64,000 nt of DNA from Sclerodactyla briareus (GCA_026419785.1 JAODTK010005839.1:124001-188000), one strand, 5' to 3'; numbered from the stretch's first letter, positions 11,462 to 23,271 are shown. The notes: a model not told the origin generated them from the letters alone. Translations and numbers: made by a program.

Positions 11462-13113
11462 GATAGCCCTTTCACTCATTCACGAATTTGACACGACTGC
11501 GCTGCGAATTAGGAACAATTAGCAATTTTCCCAATTCGTGTTGGCAAGCTGAACACATTGTGGTGCTCGTGTTCATTCGTACTGGGCGTCGTTACGGGGC
11601 TTTGGTCTTCGTAGTGATTCGGGTAACCCTGTCTCAAAGGGCTACGAATACTTTGAAAAGTAAAAAAAAAAAATCGTACTGGCGTCGTGAGTCGCTCCTC
11701 AAATTCCTGTACAAGCATCGCATTGGCTTTCGTAGGCGGTGTCGCTGCTAGTCGTAGCCGGCATCTTGGTCATCGTGATGATTCCGTGGAGCTACATGAA
11801 AATGTGACGCCAGTACGGATGCGCTGCGAAGCTATCCAAAGCCAACAAACAAGACTCAAACAAGAATTATGTGGAATTGTCATGTAACGTTCGTTTCTTT
11901 TTACACACAAGGAAACAAACGTTAGTAATGGAGTGGGGTGGCTCTGGGTTAAATCCCCTATCTAGTGTTGCTCTAACCTGCCTCTAGGCCGGGTGGCGCA
12001 GGAAATTGAATGTTCTGAGAGGCATTCTGAGAATCCGGGCTCAACAAAATTTGGGGTCCGAATTATTGGGTCATACTTGGGGGCGTAGGGTCTTTGGGTA
12101 TAACCCAAATGAGTTAAATGGATCGAGCTTGATTTCCCACAGTAGAGACGATAGTTTCCGTGGTATCGTGTCCTTTTGAAGTTTGCCAATGTCTCAGCAC
12201 TTGTTTATTATCAGATTTTAGGTCCGTTGGTGAGATCTGGATTTTCCTAAATATTGTCTAAGATATTTCGCTCTTTTGTCAGTTTGTATAGAAATGACAG
12301 CCTGATGGTCTTTGGAACAAGCCTAATCGACTCGCGGTGTCCGTGTATGACTGTAGGGATGGGGATGAGTGAGGGACATTTCCCTAGTTAGGAGCCTTCT
12401 TGAGAGGATATGTGTCGTCTTTTCCGCTTTCTGGCACTAGTAGTAGTCCATGAATTGGATGGAAGATCTCATACATTCTAATACAGGCCTAGCCTTAGCC
12501 AGGGTTGAGCCCAACGTTCTTCTCCTATGTCTTCGTCGTTGGTTCCGACCCTGATTGGCACAAGCAACGATGTAGCAGCAGAACCCCACCGCGCCTGTCA
12601 AACCCCGCAGCCTCCTTGTTTCTCAAATTCGTTGATTTCAGATCTCAGAATGCCTCCAGAGAATGAATTTCACAAAATTCACAAATTCCTTGTTGGAGTC
12701 CTGTTGGCTTCGGCATGATCGCAGCGTAGTCGTACTGGCGGTCATATTGTCATCGTATATGCACTTGTGACAATTCTGGCCTCCACGAATCATCACGAAT
12801 GACCAAGTATGCCGCGACGGCTAGCCTCGACAACCGCTACGGAGCCGTGCGATGCTGTCCAACAAATTTTTGAGAAGCTCACGATCCAGTACCAAGTTTT
12901 TTTACCATTAAAAAAAAAAAATCGTAGCCCTTTGCGGACAGCGTTTCCGAAATCACTACGAAGACCAAGAGGCCGCTACGCCGCCAGTACGAATGAAGAC
13001 GATCACCCACCACGAATGTGTTCACCTGGCCACACGAATTGGGAAAATTGCTAATTCGTGCTCATTCGTAGCGCCGTCCGAGGTCAAATCCGTGGTTGTG
13101 TGATAGGGGCTTA
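11462..13113. mobile_element. Long-inverted-repeat (foldback-like) element
   Basis: The left arm (about 11462-11790) and the right arm (about 12755-13113) are inverted copies of each other. For example 'AGCAATTTTCCCAATTCGTG' at 11520-11539 is matched on the minus strand at about 13034-13053. The matching order continues inward through a GGTCTTCGTAGTGATT block (near 11606 and 12960), a homopolymer A run and a 'catcgca' block. The outer ends read inward as 'AGCCCTTTCACTCA' and 'AGCCCCTATCACAC'. The roughly 950-bp loop (11791-12754) has no recognisable coding sequence. Arms of about 330-350 bp suggest a foldback or Mutator-like non-autonomous element. The superfamily is not settled and no target duplication was identified. 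Confidence 0.8.
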
Positions 13114-13867
13114 AAGTGCGATCATCGTCAACGCCAAGTTGTGGGTGATTTGGACAATAATTTGGTACAACGAAACCTATTGAATCGGCACCAGTCGAAT
13201 ACGTCGTAGAACCCCTATTTTTAAAGTGACTTTACGATCGGCGTGCATGCTACAGCACACATCATTGATCTATATATACGTCGCTTGTGAGAATTCAACG
13301 CCCAGCACATGATACTTCATCGCGGGCCGATATTCTTTCACATGACATATAAGATATGAACATGCCGGATATTCGGGGATTTGCAAATGATTTTAAATGT
13401 TGGTCTAAGAATGGGGCGTATTTGTTGCTGAGGAGAAATCAACTTTCACAAACTGTTCCCAGCCCTCTTGATTTTTTTTAATGCTACTACGCAAATAAAT
13501 ATTTATTGACACAGCATCTAATATTCTAATTGTGCGCTCTATGTCATTTTCACCACAGTTGTAGTTTCGTTCTTGTCACCACTATCCCTGACATGGTGAC
13601 GATATACGTCCCACCCTTCCTTCACATACACTGACGCTAACGGCTATCACGTCTCACTGGCTTGCCGGATATCTGGACATCGGAATAGTCTGAGTAAATA
13701 CTTCTGTGTTCGGCTGTTAAACCCGTTTGAGCAATGTGCGGTCCTGTGTGCAAAAAAGTCACAATTTTTCACAAATCGTGTAGAAAGTTTTTTTATAACC
13801 GTTGTGTTCATTCAGCCCGATAGGTTATAGATAGCACTGACGTAAATTACAGAATCACCAAAACGGT
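13114..13867. other. Unassigned spacer
   Basis: Nothing recognised beyond short A/T runs. Confidence 0.5.
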
Positions 13868-14100
13868 TGACCACCCGACCATGAGACTGTTGTTTGTCCG
13901 TCTATCTGTCTGTTGTGTTCCTCTCTTGTCCAATTTTTCTGTTACGCGTCACTCTCCCACCAACATGGATTACTGTAACTCGTTTTCTGTCCGTGCCTTC
14001 TCTAACCCATCCACCAACTTCAGCGTATTCAGAACGCGTCCGCGAGGCTAAACATATATGACTGTTTGCGCAGTCATTCGCTTCCAAGATTACCTAAAAT
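13868..14100 (+). mobile_element. LINE RT C-terminal remnant
   Basis: The plus strand shows MDYCNSF at about 13963-13983, matching the 'S.LDYCNSLL' motif of CR1/L2 RTs. After a frameshift it shows LQRIQNASARL at about 14020-14052, the 'LQ.VQNAAARL' motif. Only the thumb region remains, without the catalytic residues. Confidence 0.8.
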
Positions 14101-14765
14101 TTCAGGCCATTCCTTTCCATATGTACTACTCGTATACTAAGGGTCTATGCTTGCCCTGACTTCCCCCGACTGATTGGTTTTGTAATACTACTTGCACGGC
14201 CATGTCGATAAAAACAGAAAAGTAATCGAGGGTGAATATTCGCTTTCATTTGAATACACCAATGAAAACTGACTCATTGTATCATATCTATTTGGCAATT
14301 ATAGTCAGACGTTTTCAGCACCGGAACCATACTTTATGGATATTGATTCTTTCACTACGGCAGAAACAAGCTATCTTCCCATAGACCATACTATAACACA
14401 AGTGTATAGTAAGCGTGGTTTGGATGAACTCGATGTCGTATGAAGCAAGTGGAACCTTAATGTACCATTGAAGTTTTGGGTTTAATCGGGGAATATGGAG
14501 CCGCGCAGTGACTCAACAAATCGTCTTGACACGGTTAGATCAACATATACGATGCTTTTGTTACTCTGTTACTCGGATAACTCGTTCTTTCGCTGCTTTG
14601 AACTGAATTTAAGGGCAAGGTCGGTCAACTTTTCATTATAATTCGAAGATGGGGTTGGCACTATACCTACAACTGAAATATTCTACGTCACGTCCAGGTT
14701 AATAGGTACCAGATATACCCGTCAGAGAATGAGATTCCCGTGGTAATAATTAACCCTCGATGGAG
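14101..14765. other. Unassigned spacer
   Basis: No gene or repeat family recognised. Confidence 0.5.
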
Positions 14766-15077
14766 CAAGGGCGGCGCCAGGGTTTGTCCTACGGGAGTCT
14801 TCCGCCTCGGACATCCCGAGGTTCACGCCCCAACCGGTTCCCCCCCTCCATCTTTTATATATATTGCTTTCTTCCTCCCCACTCCTTCTCTTATGATCCC
14901 CTCTTCTAATGCATTGGTGAAAATAGCTCTCGAGTGTCGACGCCTCTAGCTAGCATGCACCCTGGTTGGGCGGTGGGGTGGGGCTGCAATATTCACCTAC
15001 GAGCGAATTGTTTCGGCGGGGGGAGAAGGGCATCACTCCCTGAGGATCCGAACAGTCCCCAGGACCGCCCTTAGGGT
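14766..15077. mobile_element. Possible hAT-type MITE
   Basis: It begins CAAGGGCGGCGCCAGGG and ends in a sequence that reads inward as CTAAGGGCGGTCCTGGGG. These give an imperfect terminal inverted repeat around a GC-rich body of about 310 bp. No convincing 8-bp target duplication was found, so the call rests on the termini alone. Confidence 0.4.
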
Positions 15078-15589
15078 CCGAGGTGCAACGACGAGTCATG
15101 GGGGACCCAATTCGATGGGGGCTGCTGAGCCGGCTGACTCATATAGTGGTGGGCGACAATCTTGTCGGGCAGAAATGTTTTTCACGTATCTTGAAAGCTT
15201 ACTGATTCATACAAGTCATATTCGAGTGCTCACATTATAGAACAAAAACACTCAGCCTCCAAGCACACCACGAAAAGTCGCATATTTTGGGCATTCGATT
15301 GGATATATTCGTGGCATTGCGTGTAAAACTCCTTGCCTTCACTTTATTCTTTACGAATTTTCCTCGAAGTTTCCCGTCAAGTTGCTAATTGCAATTTGCC
15401 AGTTTCCTATACACAAGTGCCCGAAATACGTTCACATCATGCGCCGGAAATGTTTGACGAAATATTTATTGTGGGAAGGGTGGCTGCAGCCATGTCATCT
15501 CCGAGCGAGCTTAAGGAGGCTGGTGGGCAGCGTGTCAATAGTTTGTAACATTACAATATCAAAATATATTTATTAGATACCTACTGATT
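15078..15589. other. Unassigned spacer
   Basis: No gene or known repeat family recognised. Confidence 0.5.
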
Positions 15590-16185
15590 TGATGCCAGGT
15601 TCAAGGGTCGCCAGAGGTTAATATAGGTAAAAGGGCTGAGAAGTTTGTGAGCACAATAACATGTGCAACGAAGCGATGCAACTGGCTCATATGTGGTATA
15701 AAGGTTGCCGACGTAGATTAATACCTTATGGTGTTCTGTGGACAGATTAAGGTCACCCAAGGTCACAGATATCAAAGTCTGAAATCTTTTAAATGATTTG
15801 AGGTTTCATATTTTGCCATAAGCAGGTTATCATTTTGAGTAAATGATCTCTACTAGTTCGGGGCCAGGTCCAAGTTCAATTAAGGGCAGATAGGACATAG
15901 GACCCCTACGTCTGGAAAGCGTATAGTGTAAAAAACCTTATATTTCGCATAAAGGGTTACCATGTAGAATAGACGATCCCTTCTGGTTTGGGGTCAGGTC
16001 TAAAGTCATCTAAGGCCAAAAGAAGTCAAAGTTCAAAAACTATGTCAGCATGATAACTTTGCAACGAAATGCTATAGAGAGCTCATGCCCGGCACGAAGG
16101 CTTGCCATGTGTAGTACATGATCCATATTGGTTTTGAGTCAGGTCGAAGGTCACCTGAGGTCACAATTCCATTATAATGGCATAA
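15590..16185 (+). repeat. AGGTCA-rich degenerate tandem repeat, about 4 units
   Basis: Units of roughly 150-165 bp begin near 15590, 15740, 15860 and 16000. Shared elements are 'gtcaggtc.aaggtca', 'gagcatgataactttgcaacgaa', 'gagctcat', 'gcacgaagg.ttgccatgtg' and 'agtagatgatc.ctattgg'. Two direct repeats of AGGTCA with 4-bp spacing lie at 15750-15765 and 16148-16163. Related arrays are at 1-175 and 28560-29175. Confidence 0.8.
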
Positions 16186-16744
16186 ACTGAAAAGAATCCT
16201 TTGACTTGCTTGGTGGCAAGACACGGAATCACTGAGCCCCCTGTTTCTCGTTCTAGTCAGTTTCGGGTATTATACTATGTTACTGAGAGGAAATCAAGGG
16301 CTAACCGCATGACAGCTCTTATTATCCAATTACCCCGAAGCTATCGAGGGTTTCCGCCACCACCACCCCCTTCCCATGGGCTCATTGATATTAACGGATG
16401 ATGCCCTATGTTCACACTCGGATCGGTCTGAACGAGTGTAAATACCATGTGGGCCTATCAGTAACAATAGGTTATTTACATTTCACGTTAGGAAAACTTT
16501 CGTCATAGCAGTCATTCGTAATAATATCACTATATCTCACCGTATATTTGTTAGATATTCTTTATCATGTCTCTCACTGAAAATATTACTTGAAGGGAAT
16601 TTAGAAGGTTCCGGTTCTTCTATCGCTAAATGTCGACATCTTAATATGTGTGTTTTATCGCCCACCAGAAACCAGTAGAGAGTGGACCGATTTATTTCAT
16701 GAGATATGTTGACTCGCCCAGTGTAAGCATTATTCGGTTGTATT

Positions 16745-17181
16745 ATCATTAAGTAACCAATATTCAATTACGTACTTGAATGAATGATATTTACTCGGAA
16801 CGGCACAGTCCGAGTTCAGGGAAATACATTCATGCGAGACAGACCTCGAAGAAATGACGTAATTGATGGAGGTTATCGTACAATTTTTCTATATTCAAGA
16901 ATAGCGTTTGACCTGCAGTGATCGATTATGAAATTCCAAATTTACAAGTTGGTTCTTTATAGTTAAGCAAATACCAGGAAAGATCAAGACTTGGTGAATC
17001 AAGAAATCTTTCTGTGCAGGAAAATGACAGTGCATCTTACAAAATGTATCACAGCAAAAGCTGTTGTGTGGGAATAATACGATCAAACATATCCTTGAGT
17101 GCACATGTTGTGTATATCTGTAAGTCTACCAAGGGCATAGACTAGCTCTCAAGACGGATAAAGCCATTTATTATGCCACAT
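16745..17181 (+). other. Copy-B-specific stretch
   Basis: Absent from copy A, which has about 160 bp of unrelated sequence (735-900) at this place. No coding or transposon hallmark seen. Confidence 0.55.
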
Positions 17182-17354
17182 ACTGCAGTGTGATATCACC
17201 ATGTTAGGCTACTGCAGTATGATATCACCATGTTAGGCTACTGCAGTATGATATCACCATGTTAGGCTACTGCAGTATGATATCACCATGTAGGCTACTG
17301 CAGTATGATATCACCATGTTAGAGGACTGCAGTATGATATCACCATGTTAGGCT
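17182..17354 (+). repeat. 29-bp tandem array, six units
   Basis: The unit starts ACTGCAGTATGATATCACC and ends ATGTTAGGCT. Starts are at 17182, 17211, 17240, 17269, 17297 and 17326, with one unit at 28 bp and one ending 'agagg'. Copy A has only a single ctactgcagtattcc at the equivalent place (about 900-915), so the array expanded in B only. Confidence 0.95.
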
Positions 17355-17417
17355 ACTGCAATATTCCAAGGAGCTCAGGTGAAGCGGGCAATATGCATAA
17401 AGTGATCCTGTGCAATC

Positions 17418-17474
17418 TATCTATCCATCCATCCATCCATCAATCTATCTTTCCATCAATCCATCCATCCATCC
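17418..17474 (+). repeat. (CCAT)n microsatellite, copy B
   Basis: ccatcc/ctatc repeats at the position equivalent to 966-1045. Confidence 0.9.
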
Positions 17475-17589
17475 GTGGCATTGGTGGTGGAGTTTTGTTG
17501 TAGATCAGGAAGATCGCGAAGGAAAATATCTGAGCGGTAGTTTGTCAGTTCTGAATGGTGTATAATTCCGCGTAATATTAGAGTTGAGG

Positions 17590-18095
17590 CATTCCTGGTT
17601 CTTCAACAGTCGAAGTTGTTTATCATTCTCCTAACAGCTCTGATGGTAACAACTCATTCCCTTTGGATATGCTTAACTGGTTTTGCAGCAAGAATGCGAC
17701 TATCATGGGTGTCTTCAATTACCCATATATACAGATATATTTCAGTCCGATGGTACTACAGGCATTCACGTTTCGACTTTTTCAACGTAACTCATGACTG
17801 TTTCTTCTCTCAGCAATTACATTTACCTACCAGGAAACACAATATCTTGGCTTTAGTCTTGAGTAACGATCCTGATTCAGTGGACAATGGAATTCATGGA
17901 AGTGGTTACTATTAGTTCTATTGACAACGGTAAGGCGGTCGATGATATTTTCGTGGACTTTCAGGAAATCTTCGACAAAGTGCCTCATAAATGTTTCCTG
18001 TTCAAAATGGAGAATTTGGGTATCAACGGCAATGCCCTGAAGTGGATTTAAGAGTGGCTTCACAACAGGGCACAAAAAGTTGTCAGTAATGTGCG
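17590..18095 (+). mobile_element. LINE remnant, endonuclease/RT sense half (copy B)
   Basis: The endonuclease piece includes TRKHNILALVLSNDPDSVDN (17832-17890), the usual end of a CR1/Jockey endonuclease. It is joined directly to an RT palm piece reading VDDIFVDFQEIFDKVPHKCF (about 17940-18000), then LGINGNALKW, a stop, and EWLHNRAQKVVSN up to about 18091. The middle of ORF2, from endonuclease to RT domain 3, has been deleted. It meets an opposite-strand RT piece at about 18100. Confidence 0.85.
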
Positions 18096-18099
18096 TTTC

Positions 18100-19060
18100 A
18101 TCACCTGAGGCAGCTTCACCATTATGAACTCTCCAATTTGATCAGGAGACATTTATGAGGCACCTTGTTCAAAGCTTTCTGAAAGTCCGTGAAAAATAAT
18201 ATCAATAGCTTCACCGTTGTTAATAGAACTAGTTACATCTTCCAAGTACGAACTATTTCTTCTGAAGCCATGTCGAGACTCGCGACTCAGGTATACTCAT
18301 TCAAATAATTCACCAAATGATCCCCTGATAATTGATTCCACCACATTGCAAAGCACACAAGACGCAATGGCCTGTAATTACAAGAATGACTAATGAGAAC
18401 GATTACCTTTCTTGAGAATAGGCTAAACATTTGCCTTCCTCTAATCTCGAGGAACCACACCTTTTGGAGTGTTATTGAAAACGAGAGCCAACGGAACAGA
18501 CAATTGGTCAGCGAAAGACCATATAGAAGAAACTTGTAACTCCGTCCGATCCACGAGCTGTACATGCAATCGTTTAGTTTCAGTTTCTCTTTAACCAAAT
18601 CAGGCGTATAAACCACGTCGCTGATACTGCCAAGAGACACACCAACATCGAAATTAACAATGTTTCCGTGAGTGAAACCGAATGTGAATGCATTGTTGAA
18701 AACCTAAACATATGCTGACATCGTTCATCGTAATCAATCGTAATAAATAACACTGGACCAATGCTGTTTTTGGCTTTCTGGTTTCCTCTAACATGAGTGA
18801 GAAAAAATGACGCAAGAAGAATGTCTTTAATACTGGAGACTTGGCACTATGAACCGAATGCTTCACCAACTTCTGCTGAGCTTTGAACTGATGCAGATGT
18901 GACAAGGAGCCCGAAGAACGAGACAGACACAAATTTCTTTCCCTTTTCATTGCCAGAAGAACATCCCTTTTCATCCAACGAGGCTTCTTGTTCTCAAAAG
19001 CCAGTTCGGAGTTACACTTAACGAGATGATAATGATATTTTGTCAAAGGTCATAGGGGAA
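18100..19060 (-). mobile_element. LINE remnant, antisense linker-RT half (copy B)
   Basis: Read on the minus strand, 19046-18654 gives the linker between endonuclease and RT, with KPRWMKRDVLLAMKRERN followed by FKAQQKLVKHSVHSAK. 18640-18287 gives YTPDLVKEKLKLN, a degenerate 'LQKGVVP.EIR.A.VSPIFKKG..S..SNYRPL', and GDHLVNYLNE. 18260-18105 gives INNGEAIDIIF and a degenerate 'F.KALNKVPHKCLLIKLE'. The order matches a CR1/Jockey ORF2. It stops just where the sense half also stops, so the element is folded tail to tail. Most of this half is missing from copy A. Confidence 0.88.
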
Positions 19061-19517
19061 TGACCGCAGTTCGACGTTAATGTACAGTGTGCAGAACGAT
19101 CTTTCGGAACTCCCCGCCGAAAATTACGGATCCTGCCATCACAAACTTCACAGATTTCCCCCCACACCTATCAAAAATAACATCCTAACTCATGTGGAAG
19201 AATTGTTTGCGTTTTTCAAATAATGGCGACAGTTTTAAAATAGGCCGTAACGATTTGCTATGGGGCAATCTGACCGAATCTCGTCTAATACCTCGAACTG
19301 TTCTGTGGTGAGCATGCCACTAAAAGGCACTACGAACTGGCTTATTATATACGGGCGCTATTTCCTATGAATGCACAATGTTGTTACCTCACAAAATACG
19401 TTTTCAAGAGAAACACTCCATGAGTCAACAGCATTTGAACTAAATACCAAATCAGGCCAAATGACTCTACTCAAGAACCAAGAAATTCGAATCAAATCCG
19501 CCTTCTGGATTTAAATG

Positions 19518-19570
19518 AATAACAAAAACAAAAAACAAAAACAAAAAAATAATAATAAATAAATAAATAA

Positions 19571-19601
<31 letters not shown>

Positions 19602-19612
19602 ATATATAAATG
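19518..19612 (+). repeat. A-rich / (AAAT)n microsatellite, copy B
   Basis: aaac and aaat/aata runs equivalent to 2547-2641. Downstream, 19613-19750 carries extra sequence not seen in copy A. Confidence 0.92.
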
Positions 19613-21941
19613 CATTTAGTGCAGTGAAATTTAGTATAATAAGTGCAATTTATATCATCTAAATTAAAAGAAAGGAAAGTCAGCGAGAGCCGATCTGAAT
19701 TTCGTTTTATTTTCTGAGGTTTTTTTAGTGAGGTTATTTGCACATAAGTGAAAATATTCCTACTCGGTAGAATTTGGAGGCTTGCAACTAGGTCCTACCG
19801 GATATTCCGTGATCCGTATGTTCCTATTTCCCCTCCTAAATGGACTGCAATCTCACATAGGTAGAACTAATAGTCCGGTTTTGCTTAACATTAATCATGT
19901 TCAATTAACTTCAGTGAAAATCACACATTCGCGCGCGCTATTATTTCTCAATAATCGCGATGTGCTAACACAGAGTGACTAAAGACTACCCTCGTACCAA
20001 ATAAATGTATATTGGTTAGTCCGTATACAATATGTTTTCACTGTTCGGGAAAAAGCACGATCCGAGAAAACCCGCAAAATAAAATTTTAACCGAGAGAAA
20101 ATACCAGTCTCCTAACCATTCATATCAGTCCCTTCGCAGAGACTAGTCCATTCTGGACGCTTGGGTCGCACTATCCATCGGCACTCGATCCGTTCCTTCG
20201 TACATACTTCTTTCTGTAACTCACTGAACACTGGGGTGGGGTGCCTGAGGAATATTCATATAAAAATGGGTTAGGCTATTCCATTGTTGCGTATGCGGGT
20301 CCAGTACGCATGTGGAAAATCAAGAATTTCTCGTGAACTGAGATGTGAATATGGTGATAAATGTCCTATTTAGTTTGCAAATATGGATATTGGTTCCACA
20401 GAGGCAAAAAACGCACATGTAGGGCCTATCAAAGCGTATACGGATGTGTATCACCGAATATGAATTCTATGGAATATCTTCCTCAAAATGTCTATCAACG
20501 ACAATATGCACTGGTTGCTGTAGTTTTATGGGCTTTCCGCATGAACTCATAATGTGTCCTCTTCTAGAACAAACGTCTGTTCCCGAAAAAGCCTTAGCCA
20601 GCATCATTCATGAGGCGAACAGTGCTTCCTAATTATAATATCAGGCGGAATCTTATGTTATTGTCCTGTTAGGCGGTGCGAGTATGGGAAAACGTCGATT
20701 TCCTGTGAAAGTTGAAAACGGAAACTCATATATGCAGGCTAAGCAACGACCGTGGAACTTTGTGCAAGCAATAGGCAAAGTTCAGTGACAGTGTAAAACT
20801 TCACCTTGAGGAATGAGATTCCTTCTGAATAGTATCGTAGGAAAATCCAACATTCAACTGACTTTCAGATGGAACAATGAGAATGAGGCGAACCCATTAT
20901 TATGGAAAGTTTTTGTGATGTCGAAAGGCAAGAGAATAGAAAACTTGTTCAATGCAAATGAAGTGAATGCAAAATCCACTGTTGCAAAACGCTGAATAAT
21001 CTGATTTGGATGAAAAAAGGAATATGTAAAAGCGAGCATTAATTGATATTGAATTGATTTGAACTGATCTCTCCATTCCTGGAGAATGAGAAATAAAACA
21101 ATAAATACACTGAATTGAAACATTTCTTTCCGTCATTGCGTCACATAGTTACATCCAGATAATGAAAATCGATAACACATAACTCATTTGAGACTCAGGT
21201 TGTTAAATTTCAGAGCATCCGATGCAACTTGAGAATGTAGGTTCGGACCGGCACCTCGATCGACCTTTCACAGACTTACAGAGATAAAAAGTGATAATAG
21301 CCGTTCTTATGAACGTTCATTCCCTTACGGAACTTCACGGAAAATACGCCAACCCTTTTTTCGCAGGAATGGTTTGAATATATAAATAAACCTGTGCAAC
21401 TTTCCCAGATTTGAGGACGCCCCCACCCCCACCCTGTGTGCATCTTCGTTAAATTGCTGTGTTTTCATTTACCTGGAGTGGGGTCAGTCCCATGTTTTCT
21501 AAGAGCTGCTTGACCTGCTCGGTGACAATCTAGAATCCTACAGGGAGGCGTCGGGAGGGGGGGGGGCACAGCCGTATTCTCCCTACACGTCACGGAAACA
21601 TGGGCTTGCATGCTTGTGCCAATTATCTCCACCCGTTCGTACAAGACATATATAGGGTACGACCGCGACTTTCCCTGCGTGTCGGGCTGATCCGCAGCAC
21701 ACGTGCGCACATACGACATACCAAGGCAAGACTACTTCCAGGTCGTCAGACTTACAGTGTTACACGGGCATACGGTGCTAAATAACAATTCTCGTTTAAC
21801 GGAATGTGGTGAGATATTAGTTGCACAATATCCATTGAAGCACCGTATCAAATGAATTGAAGCTGGTGGTCAGTTGTCTCACAGTAATCGTCACTATATT
21901 ATAAGTCAATGCAGAATTCGTCGCGATGTACTCTGGGACGA

Positions 21942-21991
21942 TATTATTATTATTATATTATTATTATTATATTATTATTATATTATTATTA

Positions 21992-22028
<37 letters not shown>
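21942..22028 (+). repeat. (ATT)n microsatellite
   Basis: Interrupted ATT/ATATT run embedded in copy B and absent at the matching position of copy A (about 8845). Confidence 0.95.
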
Positions 22029-22330
22029 TTGCAAAGGGATCAGCCCAATATGCACTGGGTGTTGCGAGACAATCTCGCCCCCTAGATGATTACAACAAAT
22101 TTGAGAGACCAGAGAACAGCTCATTGATATGTCAATGCAAAATCAGTTCTGGTGCATATAGCAATGACGTTTGTCGTGACGACACGCAATCGGCAGCGTC
22201 GATTATTCCACGGAGGTTTTGAGACGATTCCCCATTCTAAGAGGTAAACAATTTGCCTGTTGCCTCATGCGAGTAAAATGCGGTCAACCACACACTGCAC
22301 ACATAAAGCCAAATATGCTTGAAGTACAAT

Positions 22331-23100
22331 GGTCATGTAAACATAACTTCTGCTATTCTGGTGTCGTATATCTAGTAAATTTAGGAAACCCAGACCTCAG
22401 AAAGAATTTCGTCGATTCGAGTGCGAAAAAGAAACAATTATGCTATTGAGCAATTTACCCCATGACGTCAGGAGAATAACCAGAGATCCTGTGTAATGAA
22501 AAATCAATCCAACACATGTTTTTTACCAACCCTGTGACAAAAGAGCTAACAATTGGATCTGATTGAAAACTCACAAATTTGTCCACAAGATATGAAAGAA
22601 TATTTCATTTTTGAATATTAAATACTTTTTTTCTTGCTATGATGGTGCAAAATATCAGCATTTACTGTGTAAAGTCAATGGGCGACCTTCGTATCGTTAC
22701 TCTGGTGACGTCATAGCATTGGTATGAAATGATGGGATTTGTAAACTTATTGCGTTGTTTTTTTTTGTCCTCAATAATATCCATACGCCATGTTTGAGCG
22801 GATCAGAGGGAATTCAGGCGAAAAAATAGTGGGGGTAGTCGCGCCAGGTAAGCAACGCACCTCAAATTTTGCGATCGGGAATTCAGGCCTAAACCGAAAA
22901 TTAGTGCGATTCTTGTAGAGAATTTAAAAAAATCGACCGGACATCGAAATTTGTACAAGAAAACAATGGCGTACAGCAATGAGCTATAATCTCCGTTTAT
23001 TTTATACGAGAGCATTATCCTGCACTGCAAGTGAATGTGGGATAAAATGAACGGTTTCTCAAACTAAGCCTACTAGTTATTGTTATTACTTCGTACTTAC
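22331..23100. other. Unassigned; 3' flank or intron of the minus-strand exon
   Basis: No further cysteine-patterned exon was found on the minus strand here. The Cys-containing plus-strand frame at 22219-22449 has no family resemblance. The stretch starts where the duplication fades. Confidence 0.5.
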
Positions 23101-23194
23101 AGATCACAGCAGTCGGTTAAGGAATCATAACAGCTGCACCGAACACATCTGTTCATATCGATGGTTACGCCAGGAGCAAGGCATGGTCCCTCGT
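23101..23194 (-). CDS. Beta-microseminoprotein-like exon (partial gene)
   Basis: A 94-bp exon on the minus strand is bounded by a good acceptor (ttttgccag just above 23194) and a consensus donor GTAAGT (23095-23100). It translates to about 30 residues, with EGPCLAPGVTIDMNRC followed by VRCSCYDSLTDCC. The spacing C-x2-C-x-C-x6-CC, with Asn one or two residues before the first Cys and Tyr after the third, is the pattern of the beta-microseminoprotein (PSP94/MSMB) family of small secreted disulfide-rich proteins. The exon would cover the middle of that protein. VWC domains share part of the pattern but lack the CC at this spacing. Both ends are split codons (2 nt each). The signal-peptide exon should lie above 23194 and the last exon below 23095; neither was identified. 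The molecular role of invertebrate members is not known to me. Confidence 0.72.
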
Positions 23195-23271
23195 CTGGCA
23201 AAAAATAAAATAATAAGTGTTATTTTGAAGAAGAAAAATCACAGGCTCTTATGTGTCATTCCCTAATAACC

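Larger units (their letters stand above)
16013..22330 (+). repeat. Segmental duplication, copy B
   Basis: Second, direct-orientation copy of 1-8965. It lacks the CR1-like and hAT insertions of copy A and so shows their empty sites near 20176-20205 and at 20782-20789. It contains material missing from A: about 16745-17345 including the 29-bp array, about 18330-18915 (LINE linker and RT), an ATT microsatellite at 21942-22028, and 22095-22250. Left of 16013 the AGGTCA-rich tandem repeat continues to 15590. In A that array would lie upstream of the window, so the real duplication is probably larger. Confidence 0.92.

Noticed and set aside
17182..17354. CRISPR-like array
   Set aside because: Units are contiguous without spacers and the genome is eukaryotic.
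21926..22222. Leu/Tyr-rich frames suggesting a membrane protein
   Set aside because: Produced by translation of the ATT microsatellite.
22219..22449. Cys-containing frame as a further microseminoprotein exon
   Set aside because: It is on the opposite strand and its Cys spacing does not fit the family.
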